A program made the position numbers and the translations under genes. Of a stretch of 48,050 nt of DNA, positions 8,969-17,256 are shown in pieces. Below the pieces are notes generated by a model that was not told where the DNA came from, made no database searches, and worked only from the letters and a program-made list of their open reading frames with translations. Location: positions 1 through 48,050 of the forward strand of contig CAJULH010000011.1 in assembly GCA_910587175.1 (NCBI GenBank), in the 5' to 3' direction. Origin of the DNA: Candidatus Gastranaerophilales bacterium. Lineage in GTDB: Bacteria > Cyanobacteriota > Vampirovibrionia > Gastranaerophilales > Gastranaerophilaceae. Numbering within the stretch: position 1 is the stretch's first letter; every line of letters starts with the position of its first letter.

Positions 8969-10204
8969 TTAAACAATATCTATTAATGGCAGTTTTATTA
9001 AAAATTCCGTTTTTTCTTCATCAGATGATGTAAGCTCAATTGTTCCAAGCTGTTCCGCAAGGTATTTTCTGCAAACACTAAGTCCTATGCCAAATCCCTC
9101 TTCTCTTGTTGTGAAGCCGTCTTTAAAGATTTTAGATTTTGTCTCTTCATCAATTGCTTCACCATGGTTTTGAATTGAAATTTTTGCGTTTGAATCATCT
9201 TTTGAAAGTTCTACAATAATCTCGTCATCGGATGTAAATTGATTCGCGTTTTTAATTACATTGTTTAAAACAGATAAAAATTTTCCCTCATCAATCAAAA
9301 CCTTTCTTTTGTCATTTTCAAGGGTGGAATTAATAAAAATTATTTTATTATTATTTTGCTTTACAATTTCTTCAAACATTTCAACTGAATGTGGAATGAC
9401 ATCCTCTATAAGCATTTCTTTAAGGTTTAAATTTTCAAACTGTTTTAATTCATTTAATTCCATTGCAATTAAAGAAATTGATTTTCTAATTAAAGAAGAC
9501 GTTTTGTCGTCTGCAAATTTTTTCTCTAAAATCTTTGAATAAATATCTAAAACACTTAATTGGTTTCTGATTTCATGGCTTGTATGGCGTATTTTATCCT
9601 TTAGCTCCCTGCAGTCGTCTTTTGGTTCATAACTAAGAGCCTGGTCTTTAAATTCATTTTCGGATGCTGCTTCGTTGAAGTTTTTCAAAATGTTTGCTAT
9701 GCAAGCGTTTAAAAGCTCGTTTTCACGACGTTCCGGTTTATATGAATAAAATTTTTCAGATAAGTCTTTTTTTGAATTTTCCATCAAAAGTTCAAATACC
9801 TGGTTTACGCTTTTTGAATTTACCATAAAATAAATATGTGAATTTTCTTTTTTTGGATCATCTGAATAATCCCAAATAAAAACAGCATTGTATCTAGAAG
9901 ATGTCAAAAGTATGAATTCAAGCTCAACTAAATCGTCTCTAATTGCAATATCGGGGTCAAGAAAATTATACATTTCAATATTTCTTGAATATTCAAGTCT
10001 TTTTATTATTCCGTCAAGTCCATCTGTGTTTTTAAATCTGTGGAAAATCATTGAAGGAACATTTTCATTTGCCAGGGGCTCTAACATGCAGCGCACTATT
10101 GAGACGATACTTTTTTTTGAAAACAAACTCTTTATCAGTCTGTCGTCAGACAATATTAAATTTTTTAAATTTTTTTGAAACTTATCCATTTGAAAATCTT
10201 TCAT
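8969..10204 (-). CDS. Sensor histidine kinase, cytoplasmic
   Basis: This 411-residue kinase has no membrane segment. Residues 1-190 form an unrecognised sensor region. The H-box is near residue 230 (IRHTSHEIRNQLSVLD, phospho-His in SHE). The HATPase domain has an N-box (NNVIKNANQF), and a G2/F region (GFTTREEGFGIGLSVCRKYL) near residue 380. It follows a NarL-type response regulator on the same strand by 67 bases, so the two form a probable two-component pair. A hairpin with a short T-run sits between them and may lower kinase expression relative to the regulator. The stimulus is unknown. Confidence 0.88.
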   Translation of the reverse strand: MKDFQMDKFQKNLKNLILSDDRLIKSLFSKKSIVSIVRCMLEPLANENVPSMIFHRFKNTDGLDGIIKRLEYSRNIEMYNFLDPDIAIRDDLVELEFILLTSSRYNAVFIWDYSDDPKKENSHIYFMVNSKSVNQVFELLMENSKKDLSEKFYSYKPERRENELLNACIANILKNFNEAASENEFKDQALSYEPKDDCRELKDKIRHTSHEIRNQLSVLDIYSKILEKKFADDKTSSLIRKSISLIAMELNELKQFENLNLKEMLIEDVIPHSVEMFEEIVKQNNNKIIFINSTLENDKRKVLIDEGKFLSVLNNVIKNANQFTSDDEIIVELSKDDSNAKISIQNHGEAIDEETKSKIFKDGFTTREEGFGIGLSVCRKYLAEQLGTIELTSSDEEKTEFLIKLPLIDIV

Positions 10205-10217
10205 TTTAAATATAAAA

Positions 10218-10246
10218 GCCCGGGCTTTAAGTTTAAAAGACCGGGC
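10218..10246 (-). terminator. Hairpin between response regulator and kinase
   Basis: On the minus strand GCCCGGTCT and AGCCCGGGC pair with one mismatch around an 11-base loop, followed by TTTTATA. As an intercistronic partial terminator it could set the regulator-to-kinase ratio. Confidence 0.45.
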
Positions 10247-10270
10247 GTAAAACCTGAAAACAGCCTTTGG

Positions 10271-10981
10271 TTAAACTGCAATTTTGATATTTTGTCTGTT
10301 CATAAAACCTTTGTTTATTGCATATAAAACAGCTTGTGTTCTGTCATTTACCTGCAGTTTCTGGAAAATGTTATTAACATGGGTTTTAACCGTAGTTTCA
10401 GAAATAAACAATTTTTTTGCAACCCCTTTGTATGTAACTCCCTGGGTTAAAAGACCAAGTACTTCTTCTTCTCTGTTTGTAAGATAATTTAAAAGATTTT
10501 CTTCATCATTTTGGGCGTTTTGTTTTTCGTTCTTTTCAAAATTTTGGAAATAATCAAAGAATTTAGAGCATAAAACATTTGGAAGATAAACTTTTCCCTG
10601 CGCTACTTCATCAAGTGCATGGATTAATTGCGCTGAAGCCATAGTTTTTAAAATATATCCTTTTGCACCGGTTTTCATTGCTCTGAAGATTAAATCTGCA
10701 TCATCATATCCTGTAAGAGCTATTACTCTTGTTTTAACGTTTAATTTTTCAATTTCTGAAATTGCAGTGATGCCGTCAATATCCGGCATGTTCATATCCA
10801 TTAAAACGATATCGGGCTGATATTTTTTAATTAAAGAAAGTGCAACATTTACATTTCCTGCATTTGCAATTACTTCATAATCATTTTCAAGATTGATTAA
10901 TTCTCTTATGCCTGAAGCATGGTCATAATTGTCATCTACAACGATTACTCTTGTTTTTCTTTGAAACTCAGCTCTTCTCAT
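10271..10981 (-). CDS. NarL/FixJ-family response regulator
   Basis: This is a 236-residue DNA-binding response regulator. The receiver domain (residues 10-130) has the acidic pair in VVDDN, the phosphorylation site in IVLMDMNMPDIDG near residue 62, the conserved Thr in IALTGY and Lys in GYILKT. The LuxR-type HTH (about residues 165-225) is typical: LTNREEEVLGLLTQG then ISETTVKTHVNNIFQKL. AGGATAAG precedes ATG. It is upstream of, and probably cotranscribed with, the histidine kinase, which would phosphorylate it. Targets are unknown. Confidence 0.92.
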   Translation of the reverse strand: MRRAEFQRKTRVIVVDDNYDHASGIRELINLENDYEVIANAGNVNVALSLIKKYQPDIVLMDMNMPDIDGITAISEIEKLNVKTRVIALTGYDDADLIFRAMKTGAKGYILKTMASAQLIHALDEVAQGKVYLPNVLCSKFFDYFQNFEKNEKQNAQNDEENLLNYLTNREEEVLGLLTQGVTYKGVAKKLFISETTVKTHVNNIFQKLQVNDRTQAVLYAINKGFMNRQNIKIAV

Positions 10982-11301
10982 CTTATCCTCCGCTTTTATA
11001 ATTTTTTGATACTTTTTAATTTGAATGATGTAATCTATTTGGCTGATTACACTTGAATAATACCCTGTCAGGAGGAGTTCTTCATCAATAAAAGGGTTGA
11101 ATTTAGTGCGTTTGAGGGGGATAAGATTATCTAGACCTTAAGATCTATTTTTCATATAAAACCTTTATGTGATAAGCTTTTTTATAATGTCAATACAACT
11201 TATAAACACTACAGGAAAATAATATTTAAAGGGGAGAAAAAGAAAATAAACGAAAACTTTTTCTTTTCATCTAGTCAACAAGGGCTATTTTTCAATTGAA
11301 C
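10982..11301. other. Intergenic region between response regulator and ATP synthase operon
   Basis: No convincing gene is seen in about 380 bases up to atpB. On the minus strand TTGACA (11193-11188) with a weak CATAAA 18 bp on could drive the response regulator. On the plus strand AAAGGGGAG (11228-11236) looks like a strong ribosome site but no start codon follows. A weak A/T-only hairpin follows at 11236-11263. Confidence 0.4.
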
Positions 11302-11331
11302 TTAGCAAATTTCCTTTGTTTGTTATATAAT
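11302..11331 (+). promoter_or_regulatory. atpB: Candidate promoter of the ATP synthase operon
   Basis: TTAGCA (11302-11307), an 18-bp spacer and TATAAT (11326-11331) lie 27 bases before the atpB start codon. The -35 matches only four of six consensus bases. Confidence 0.45.
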
Positions 11332-11358
11332 TGGTTCAGGATAAATCAGAGGAAATTA

Positions 11359-12144
11359 ATGGATTTTCATATTGGGGAACATTGGGTAGTTAATATTTTG
11401 GGCTTAAATGTCCATATGGACACGCTTATTACGATGTGGACGGTTATGCTGCTCATCATTATCCTTTCTTTAATTGCTGTTTTGAATTTAAAATTGATTC
11501 CGAATAAATTTCAGGCAGCTTTTGAAAACATTGTAAGTATTTTTGTCGGGATGACGAAAAATTTAGGCGGGATGAAAGCTGCAAATGCAACGCTTTTAAT
11601 GTGCATATTCTTGTTTATAATCCTTGGAAATATGATAGGGCAATTACCCTGGAAATTAATTCATCTGCCGCAGGGCGAATTTGCTTCTCCTACAAATGAT
11701 ATCAACGTAACAGCGGCTCTTGCTGTTATAGTTCTTATATATTATATTATGCAAGGCATTGTTGAAAAGGGTCCCTCATATTTTAAACATTATTTTAAGC
11801 CTATGCTTTTTATGACGCCTTTTAATATTCTGGAAGATTTTACAAGGCCTTTGACTCTTGCAGTCCGGCTTTTTGCAAATATTTTAGCAGGCGAAATTTT
11901 AATTATGGTTTTAGGCGGCTTGGTGTTTATGCTTTTAACGCCGGAAACAATCTTAAGTTTCACCCAAAATGTGCTCCATGGGCTTTTGCCTAGTTCCTGG
12001 GTGTATAATATAGGTCTTTTCTTTGGCTCACTTTTGCCTTTGCCTATAATGTTTTTTGAACTGTTTGTAGCGTTCATCCAGGCGCTTGTATTTACACTTT
12101 TAACCTGTGCATACATTGAAACGGCAACGGCAAAGAATCACTAA
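11359..12144 (+). CDS. atpB: ATP synthase F0 subunit a
   Basis: This is subunit a of the F0 sector (261 residues), the membrane stator that forms the proton half-channels next to the c ring. It has several hydrophobic helices. The key helix is clear: FTRPLTLAVRLFANILAGE contains the essential Arg near residue 174. The C-terminal helix carries ELFVAFIQALVFTLLTCAY. I place the start at ATG 11359, with AGAGGAAATTA directly upstream; an upstream in-frame TTG adds an unlikely 21 residues. It is the first gene of the operon; no atpI-type gene precedes it. Gene symbols here follow E. coli usage. Confidence 0.95.
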   Translation: MDFHIGEHWVVNILGLNVHMDTLITMWTVMLLIIILSLIAVLNLKLIPNKFQAAFENIVSIFVGMTKNLGGMKAANATLLMCIFLFIILGNMIGQLPWKLIHLPQGEFASPTNDINVTAALAVIVLIYYIMQGIVEKGPSYFKHYFKPMLFMTPFNILEDFTRPLTLAVRLFANILAGEILIMVLGGLVFMLLTPETILSFTQNVLHGLLPSSWVYNIGLFFGSLLPLPIMFFELFVAFIQALVFTLLTCAYIETATAKNH

Positions 12145-12155
12145 AACATAAAAAG

Positions 12156-12176
12156 GCGCATTTTTAAAATAAGCGC
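12156..12176 (+). promoter_or_regulatory. Intercistronic hairpin before atpE
   Basis: GCGC-ATTTT-T-AAAAT-AA-GCGC forms a small hairpin in an A-rich leader that ends with AAAGGAGAAA upstream of atpE. Such elements can raise c-subunit output; this is inferred. Confidence 0.3.
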
Positions 12177-12216
12177 AAAATAAATAAAAAATAACAAAAT
12201 AAAGGAGAAATAAAAA

Positions 12217-12450
12217 ATGGAAACAGCAGCTGTAAAATTATTATCAATGGGTATTGCAATTGGTCTTGGGGTATTAGGACCCGGTATTGGTCTTGCACTT
12301 GCAACAAAAGCAATTATTGAAAGTATTGCAAGACAGCCTGAAGCAGAAGGTCAAATTTCAAAATACTTTTATATAGGTGCCGGTCTTATTGAAGCATGTG
12401 CAATCTATGCCCTTCTTGTTGTAATTTTAATTGCATTTGTAATTAAGTAG
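12217..12450 (+). CDS. atpE: ATP synthase F0 subunit c
   Basis: This is a 77-residue hairpin of two membrane helices that forms the rotor ring. Helix 1 has the glycine pattern GLGVLGPGIGLALA. The polar loop is RQPEAEGQ. Helix 2 carries the ion-binding Glu in GLIEACAIYALL near residue 59. Leu where sodium-type c subunits have Gln in helix 1, and Ala after the Glu instead of Ser/Thr, argue for proton rather than sodium coupling. It has a strong ribosome site (AAAGGAG) and sits between a and b', as in cyanobacteria. Confidence 0.96.
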   Translation: METAAVKLLSMGIAIGLGVLGPGIGLALATKAIIESIARQPEAEGQISKYFYIGAGLIEACAIYALLVVILIAFVIK

Positions 12451-12480
12451 GTGTCATCTAAAGGATAATAAGGATTAAAA

Positions 12481-12963
12481 ATGCTTTTAGAATTTGACGG
12501 AACGTTTATTTTTGCAACTTTAAGTTTCATTGTCTTTGTTTTGATAATGAATGTAATTTTATACCGCCCCATAACAAAAATTATGGAAGAGCGGCAAAAA
12601 TTTTACGATAAAAATAAAAGTACCGTTTTAGAGTCAAAAAGAAAAGCGGAAGAAGTTCTTGAAAACAAAGAAAAAGAAATTCTTGATGCAAAGCTTAAAG
12701 CCTCAGATATCCTGCAGACTACACAAAATAAAATAAAAGAAAACAGGGAAAACACTCTGAAAAACAAAAAGGAAGAAGTTTTAGCAAAAATAAAATCAAA
12801 CAATGCAGCTTTAGATAATGATAAAAAACAAGCAAAAGAAGACCTTAAAAAAGAGGTTGAAACCTATGTAAAAATGACTGTTTCAAAGGTTTTGGATTCT
12901 GAAATTCAGGATATAAATATTGATTCTTCATTACTCCAAAATGCAATGGAGGGGGAACGATAG
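12481..12963 (+). CDS. atpF: ATP synthase F0 subunit b' (second b-type stalk subunit)
   Basis: This is a 160-residue protein with one N-terminal membrane helix (about residues 7-27, FIFATLSFIVFVLIMNVILY) and a long charged coiled coil rich in Lys and Glu. It matches the b/b' stator stalk that holds the F1 head. Two different b-type genes in a row (b' then b) are a hallmark of photosynthetic-lineage ATP synthases, including cyanobacteria. The assignment as b' rests on position as the first of the two. ATG follows AAGGATTAAAA. Confidence 0.9.
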   Translation: MLLEFDGTFIFATLSFIVFVLIMNVILYRPITKIMEERQKFYDKNKSTVLESKRKAEEVLENKEKEILDAKLKASDILQTTQNKIKENRENTLKNKKEEVLAKIKSNNAALDNDKKQAKEDLKKEVETYVKMTVSKVLDSEIQDINIDSSLLQNAMEGER

Positions 12964-12964
12964 A

Positions 12965-13489
12965 ATGGAAAATATGACTCTCTATCAAAAAATACTGGAA
13001 TCTAACCTTATTAATTTTATTATAATGGTGTCAGTTTTGGTGTTTATCTTCAAAAAAGCAAAGCTTGGAGTATTCTTTGACAAAATGGCTGATGAAATTA
13101 GAAATTCCGTGATGTCAAGTGCTGATGCTGCACAAGCTGCCTTGAAAGAGTATAAAGAGGCTAAGAGAAGTACCAGAAATACGGAGTCTGAAAAGGCTGA
13201 AATTTTAAATAAGGCTAAAAATTCAGCTTTGAATATGGAAAATTCCGCTAAGGAACATCTTTTAGGTGAAGAAAAGCTTTTGGATGAAAAGTGCGCCGAA
13301 AAAATAAATGATGATGTAAACCGGGTGAAAAACAAAACCGCGGATGAGATTTTTGATGTTATTGTAAAATTATCGGAAGAAGAAGTAAAAAGATGTCTTT
13401 TATCCGCTGATAACGGTATAGGAATGCAAAAAGCAATTTTAGATAAGAGCATAGATGAAATTGAAAACTTAGGGGAGATAAAATTCTGA
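12965..13489 (+). CDS. atpF: ATP synthase F0 subunit b
   Basis: This is the second b-type stalk subunit, 174 residues, with one N-terminal membrane helix (about residues 13-29, NLINFIIMVSVLVFIF) then a charged helical stalk. The ATG at 12965 follows the b' stop by one base and has GAGGGGGAACG upstream. The reading frame is open 45 bases further up but that part lies inside b' and has no suitable start. Its stop overlaps the delta start (TGATG), so translation is coupled. Confidence 0.9.
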   Translation: MENMTLYQKILESNLINFIIMVSVLVFIFKKAKLGVFFDKMADEIRNSVMSSADAAQAALKEYKEAKRSTRNTESEKAEILNKAKNSALNMENSAKEHLLGEEKLLDEKCAEKINDDVNRVKNKTADEIFDVIVKLSEEEVKRCLLSADNGIGMQKAILDKSIDEIENLGEIKF

Positions 13490-14085
13490 TGACAGCAGTT
13501 GTTTCTTCGCCTAAAAATTTAAAACCTGCAAAAAGGTATTCTAAAGCATTAATGGAAATGGCTTTAGATGCTAATGCAAAACATACAGAAGTTCAAAAAG
13601 AACTTGGTTTTATTTTAAATACGGTAAATGAAAACCGGGATTTAAAAGAATTTATTCAAAATCCTGTGATATCAAAGAAAGATAAAAAAGAAGTTTTAGA
13701 TAAGATTTTTAATGGCAAAGTTTCAGCTTCGCTTTTAAATTTTTTGTTTCTCCTTTGTGAGAATAACAGGCTAAATATTCTGGATGATATTTTTTCATCT
13801 TTTGTGCTTGAAATTAACAAAATGGAAAACACCGTAGATGCGATTATAACAAGTGCCGTTCCTTTGGATGATGCGCAAAAAGAAAGATTGATTTCAAAAC
13901 TGCAAAACAAAATAAAGACAGATAAGGGAAATATAAAAGTTAACCCGGAATTTCAAATTGACGAGGCAATTTTAGGCGGTATTGTCGTTAAAATTAATGA
14001 TACAGTAATTGATTTAAGCATCAGAAAAAAGTTTGAAAATTTAAGAAGTTTAAAAAATATAAGAACAGGGGCAGCGGAAAGGTAA
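13489..14085 (+). CDS. atpH: ATP synthase F1 subunit delta
   Basis: This 198-residue OSCP/delta subunit links the b stalk to the top of the alpha/beta head. The N-terminal helical bundle has AKRYSKALMEMAL, typical of the family. The C-terminal half contains EFQIDEAILGGIVVKINDTVIDLSIRKKFENL, matching the conserved delta C-terminal motif (GGxxxxxGxxxxDxSxxxxL). The start overlaps the stop of b by one base and the alpha gene follows after six bases. Confidence 0.95.
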   Translation: MTAVVSSPKNLKPAKRYSKALMEMALDANAKHTEVQKELGFILNTVNENRDLKEFIQNPVISKKDKKEVLDKIFNGKVSASLLNFLFLLCENNRLNILDDIFSSFVLEINKMENTVDAIITSAVPLDDAQKERLISKLQNKIKTDKGNIKVNPEFQIDEAILGGIVVKINDTVIDLSIRKKFENLRSLKNIRTGAAER

Positions 14086-14091
14086 AACTGT

Positions 14092-15621
14092 ATGCAGACA
14101 ATTTCAGCTAGTGAAATCTCAAATATAATAAAGTCTAAAATTGAAAACTACAACAATGGTTTGGAAGTTTCAAATACGGGTACTGTAATTGAAGTAGGTG
14201 ACGGTATTTCAAGAATCTATGGACTAAAGAATGTTATGTCATCAGAACTTGTTGAGTTTGATGATGGCAAAGGAACTCTCGGAATTGCACTGAATCTTGA
14301 AGAAGACAATGTAGGGGTTGTAATTTTAGGAGATTATACCCAAATTAAAGAAGGGATGAACGTAAAAGCTACAGGAAAAATTGCATCCACTCCGGTAGGC
14401 GATGCACTGATTGGAAGAATAGTAGACCCCACAGGCATACCTTTGGATGGCAAAGGGGAAATAAAGACAGATAAAACCCGCCCGATTGAGCGTATAGCAC
14501 CCGGGATTATCTCAAGAAAATCAGTACATCAGCCTCTTCAGACTGGTCTTACTGCAATTGATGCGCTGACACCTATAGGCAGAGGACAGAGAGAATTAAT
14601 CATTGGTGACAGACAAACCGGTAAAACTGCAATTGCCCTTGATACAATAATTAACCAGAAAAATGAAGATGTTATATGTATATATGTTGCGATTGGTCAG
14701 AAAAAATCAACCGTTGCCCAGCTTGCAAAGACTTTGGAAGAAGCTGGCGCTATGGATTATACCATTATTGTGTCAGCCTCTGCTGATGATTCCGCCCCGC
14801 TTCAATACATTGCCCCTTATGCCGGATGTGCTATGGCAGAAGAATTCTTAGACCAAGGCAGGCATGCGCTTATAATTTATGACGATTTGACAAAACATGC
14901 ACAGGCATACCGTTCTATGAGTTTGCTTTTAAAAAGACCGTCAGGGCGTGAAGCATACCCGGGGGATGTTTTCTATCTGCATTCAAGGCTTTTGGAGCGC
15001 GCCTGCAAGCTTTCAGATGAACTTGGCGGAGGCTCAATAACTGCTCTTCCTATCATTGAAACCCAGGCGGGAGATGTTTCAGCCTATATTCCGACAAATG
15101 TTATTTCAATCACCGACGGACAGATATTCCTTGAGACAAATCTTTTTAACGCGGGGCAAAGACCAGCCATTAATGCCGGTATTTCTGTTTCACGTGTGGG
15201 CGGTGCAGCGCAGACAAAGGGTATTAAACAGGTTGCAGGACAATTAAGGCTTGATTTAGCCCAATACAGGGAACTTGAAGCCTTTGCGCAGTTTGCATCA
15301 GACCTTGATGCCGCAACAAAAGCCCAGCTTTTAAAGGGTGAAAAACTTACCCAGATTTTGATTCAGCCGCAGTATAAGCCGCTTTCCGCTGCAAAGCAGG
15401 TCTCAATCCTCTTTGCCGGTAATGAAGGCTTCCTTGATAATGTTGAAAACTCCAGAATTCAGGAATATAAAGACAAATGGTTTGAATATTTTTCATCAAA
15501 TCTTTCAGACCTTGAAAAAAGACTAAATGAAGGTGCAAAGCTTGAAGACGATGATAAAAAGCTTTTATGTGAACATCTTGAAACCTTTACAAGCAGCATA
15601 TTCAATTCTGCAAATAAATAG
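14092..15621 (+). CDS. atpA: ATP synthase F1 subunit alpha
   Basis: This is the 509-residue alpha subunit, a full-length non-catalytic nucleotide-binding subunit of F1. The P-loop is GDRQTGKTAIA near residue 170. ALIIYDDLTKHAQAYR is the conserved Walker B region and SISDG-like VISITDGQIFLE precedes the family signature PAINAGISVSRVG near residue 365. It is a normal length and needs the beta subunit, which is not encoded in this window. That split matches cyanobacteria, where beta and epsilon are in a separate operon. Confidence 0.98.
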   Translation: MQTISASEISNIIKSKIENYNNGLEVSNTGTVIEVGDGISRIYGLKNVMSSELVEFDDGKGTLGIALNLEEDNVGVVILGDYTQIKEGMNVKATGKIASTPVGDALIGRIVDPTGIPLDGKGEIKTDKTRPIERIAPGIISRKSVHQPLQTGLTAIDALTPIGRGQRELIIGDRQTGKTAIALDTIINQKNEDVICIYVAIGQKKSTVAQLAKTLEEAGAMDYTIIVSASADDSAPLQYIAPYAGCAMAEEFLDQGRHALIIYDDLTKHAQAYRSMSLLLKRPSGREAYPGDVFYLHSRLLERACKLSDELGGGSITALPIIETQAGDVSAYIPTNVISITDGQIFLETNLFNAGQRPAINAGISVSRVGGAAQTKGIKQVAGQLRLDLAQYRELEAFAQFASDLDAATKAQLLKGEKLTQILIQPQYKPLSAAKQVSILFAGNEGFLDNVENSRIQEYKDKWFEYFSSNLSDLEKRLNEGAKLEDDDKKLLCEHLETFTSSIFNSANK

Positions 15622-15681
15622 TGACATTCCAAGGCTCAAGGTTCCCCTGCGGGACAATGCTTTAAAATCAGGAAAAACCAT

Positions 15682-16674
15682 ATGGCGAATTTAAGAAACA
15701 TTAAAAACAGAATTTCAAGTATAAAAAACACGCAGAAAATAACACGTGCAATGAAGATGGTGGCTGCAGCAAAGGTGAAAAAGGCTGAGGCTGCGGTTAA
15801 AATGTCCCGTCCTTTTACCTTTGAATTGTACAGAATGTTCATAAAGGTGTACAACGCAGTGGGTAAAAGTGAATTTGAATCTATTAAAACAAAGTATGCT
15901 ATAGATAACTATCCTGCCCTTTTAAATTCAAGGGAGGTAAACACGGTTGCCCTTGTTGTAATATCTTCAAATAAGGGGCTTGCAGGTGCATACAGTGCAA
16001 ATATTGTGCGCTATACCTTAAATAAGATTAAACAATTGAAGGCAGAAAATAAAAACGTTGCACTTTATCTTGTTGGGCAAAAGACACTTGCACCTTTAAA
16101 AAATGCGCAAAAGACCTTGGGGTTTGAAATAAAAGAGGTCTATACGGGCATTTTGGATGATTTAAATGTCAGCTCCGCAAAGATTATTGCAGAAGATTTG
16201 GCTGAAGATTATGTGGAAAAGCGTGTGGATAAAATTGAGCTTATTACAACAAGATATATAAACACAATGACCTACAAGGTGGAAGAATGGACTCTTTTGC
16301 CGACCCTTTCTCCGCATGAAGGGGAAGAACGCGCAAAGAAAATGCAGATAAATAAATTCCATAAGAGCGAGTTTGACGAAGAACATAAGGTAGAATACGA
16401 ACACCACGTGAAAATTGATTCCATTATGGAGTTTTTGCCTTGTCCTGAATGTGTTTTGCAAAAAATTGTGCCAATGTATATTACAAATGTTATTTTTCAG
16501 ACTATGCTTGAAGCGCAGGCTAGCGAACTTTCTTCAAGGATGACTGCAATGAGTGCTGCCACAAACAATGCCGAGGATATGATTAAAAATCTTACCGTTC
16601 AATACAATAAGGTGCGCCAGGAAGGCATTACACAGGAGCTAACCGAAGTAATTTCAGGTTCTATGAGCAAATAG
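15682..16674 (+). CDS. atpG: ATP synthase F1 subunit gamma, with a CxxC pair
   Basis: This is the central rotor shaft of F1. The N-terminal helix NIKNRISSIKNTQKITRAMKM and the C-terminal helix ending QEGITQELTEVISGSM are both well conserved. At 330 residues it is longer than the usual roughly 285-290; the extra sequence is charged and lies around residues 205-245. Residues near 254-257 form CPEC just before the conserved VLxKIVPxYI helix, a place where most relatives lack cysteines. Plant-type regulatory cysteines lie elsewhere, so redox control is only a possibility. AGGAAA precedes the ATG. It is the last gene of the operon. Confidence 0.95.
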   Translation: MANLRNIKNRISSIKNTQKITRAMKMVAAAKVKKAEAAVKMSRPFTFELYRMFIKVYNAVGKSEFESIKTKYAIDNYPALLNSREVNTVALVVISSNKGLAGAYSANIVRYTLNKIKQLKAENKNVALYLVGQKTLAPLKNAQKTLGFEIKEVYTGILDDLNVSSAKIIAEDLAEDYVEKRVDKIELITTRYINTMTYKVEEWTLLPTLSPHEGEERAKKMQINKFHKSEFDEEHKVEYEHHVKIDSIMEFLPCPECVLQKIVPMYITNVIFQTMLEAQASELSSRMTAMSAATNNAEDMIKNLTVQYNKVRQEGITQELTEVISGSMSK

Positions 16675-16710
16675 TGCGCAATTTTATGTTTTGGTGGATG
16701 CTGCGGGGTG

Positions 16711-16923
16711 TTATTTTTCCTTAAAATCTATTTCAAAACCCAGAATGTCAGCTATTACAAGCATTTCATCGTAGCGTATGGTGCCCGCCCTTAATTTACT
16801 GGAAAGGTTTTGTTTGCTATAGCTTTTTCCTGTTCTTTCAGCAAGAAGCTTTGCAAGCTTTGTTATGTTTGAGCCTCTCATAGTCAAAAGAGTTCGTATC
16901 TGCGTGTTTGCATCCAATTTCAC
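16711..16923 (-). CDS. Small HTH protein, paralogue 1
   Basis: This 70-residue protein is almost entirely an XRE/lambda-repressor-like helix-turn-helix: ITKLAKLLAERTGKSYSKQNLSSKL is the helix pair, followed by YDEMLVIADILGFEI. It starts with GTG five bases after the stop of a close paralogue of equal length (MELDANTQ versus MKLDANTQ), so the two are a tandem duplication and probably cotranscribed. A third relative lies at 47225-47521. It probably binds DNA as a dimer or heterodimer; its targets are unknown. Confidence 0.75.
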   Translation of the reverse strand: MKLDANTQIRTLLTMRGSNITKLAKLLAERTGKSYSKQNLSSKLRAGTIRYDEMLVIADILGFEIDFKEK

Positions 16924-16928
16924 CTGAA

Positions 16929-17141
16929 TTATTTTTCTTCAACCTGAATTTTAAAACCCAAAATGTCAGCTATGACGAGCATTTCGTTGTAATGTAAAGT
17001 GCCGGATAATAGTTTGTTTGAAAGGTTTTGCTGGCTCATTTTTTTGCCGGTTTTTTCAGTCATAAGTTTCGCAAGTTTTGTTATGGTGACACACCTTTTT
17101 GCTAAAAAAACTCTGACTTGTGTGTTTGCATCCAGTTCCAT
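16929..17141 (-). CDS. Small HTH protein, paralogue 2
   Basis: This 70-residue XRE-like HTH protein is a tandem duplicate of the next gene downstream: ITKLAKLMTEKTGKKMSQQNL and YNEMLVIADILGFKI align directly. I choose ATG 17141, which aligns with the paralogue's start; a TTG 21 bases further up would add seven residues. No clear ribosome site is visible. It is divergent from a small unknown gene whose promoter region contains repeated ATACTTGT sites, which this pair could bind. Confidence 0.75.
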   Translation of the reverse strand: MELDANTQVRVFLAKRCVTITKLAKLMTEKTGKKMSQQNLSNKLLSGTLHYNEMLVIADILGFKIQVEEK

Positions 17142-17162
17142 ATATAAAATGATATTACACAA

Positions 17163-17225
17163 TTGACAAAGAACAAAAAAGTTTTATTATACAAGAAATA
17201 CTTGTGAAAAACATTAATACTTGTT
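17163..17225 (+). promoter_or_regulatory. Promoter with operator-like repeats for the small gene at 17257
   Basis: TTGACA (17163-17168), a 16-bp spacer and TATTAT (17185-17190) form a good promoter. ACAAG-aaata-CTTGT, a perfect inverted repeat (17191-17205), covers the expected transcription start. ATACTTGT occurs twice (17198-17205 and 17218-17225), exactly 20 bp apart. This looks like a regulator site, perhaps for the divergent HTH pair. Confidence 0.5.
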
Positions 17226-17256
17226 AAAATTGTATAAAGTAACGAAAGGAAAAGCA

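Noticed and set aside
11228..11280. Small gene after the AAAGGGGAG ribosome-like site upstream of atpB
   Set aside because: No ATG, GTG or TTG follows at a usable distance with an open frame.
11296..11358. Longer atpB start at an upstream TTG
   Set aside because: It overlaps the candidate promoter, and ATG 11359 has a clear ribosome site.
12920..12964. N-terminal extension of ATP synthase subunit b into b'
   Set aside because: ATG 12965 has a strong ribosome site and gives a normal b-type N-terminus; the extension lies within the b' gene.
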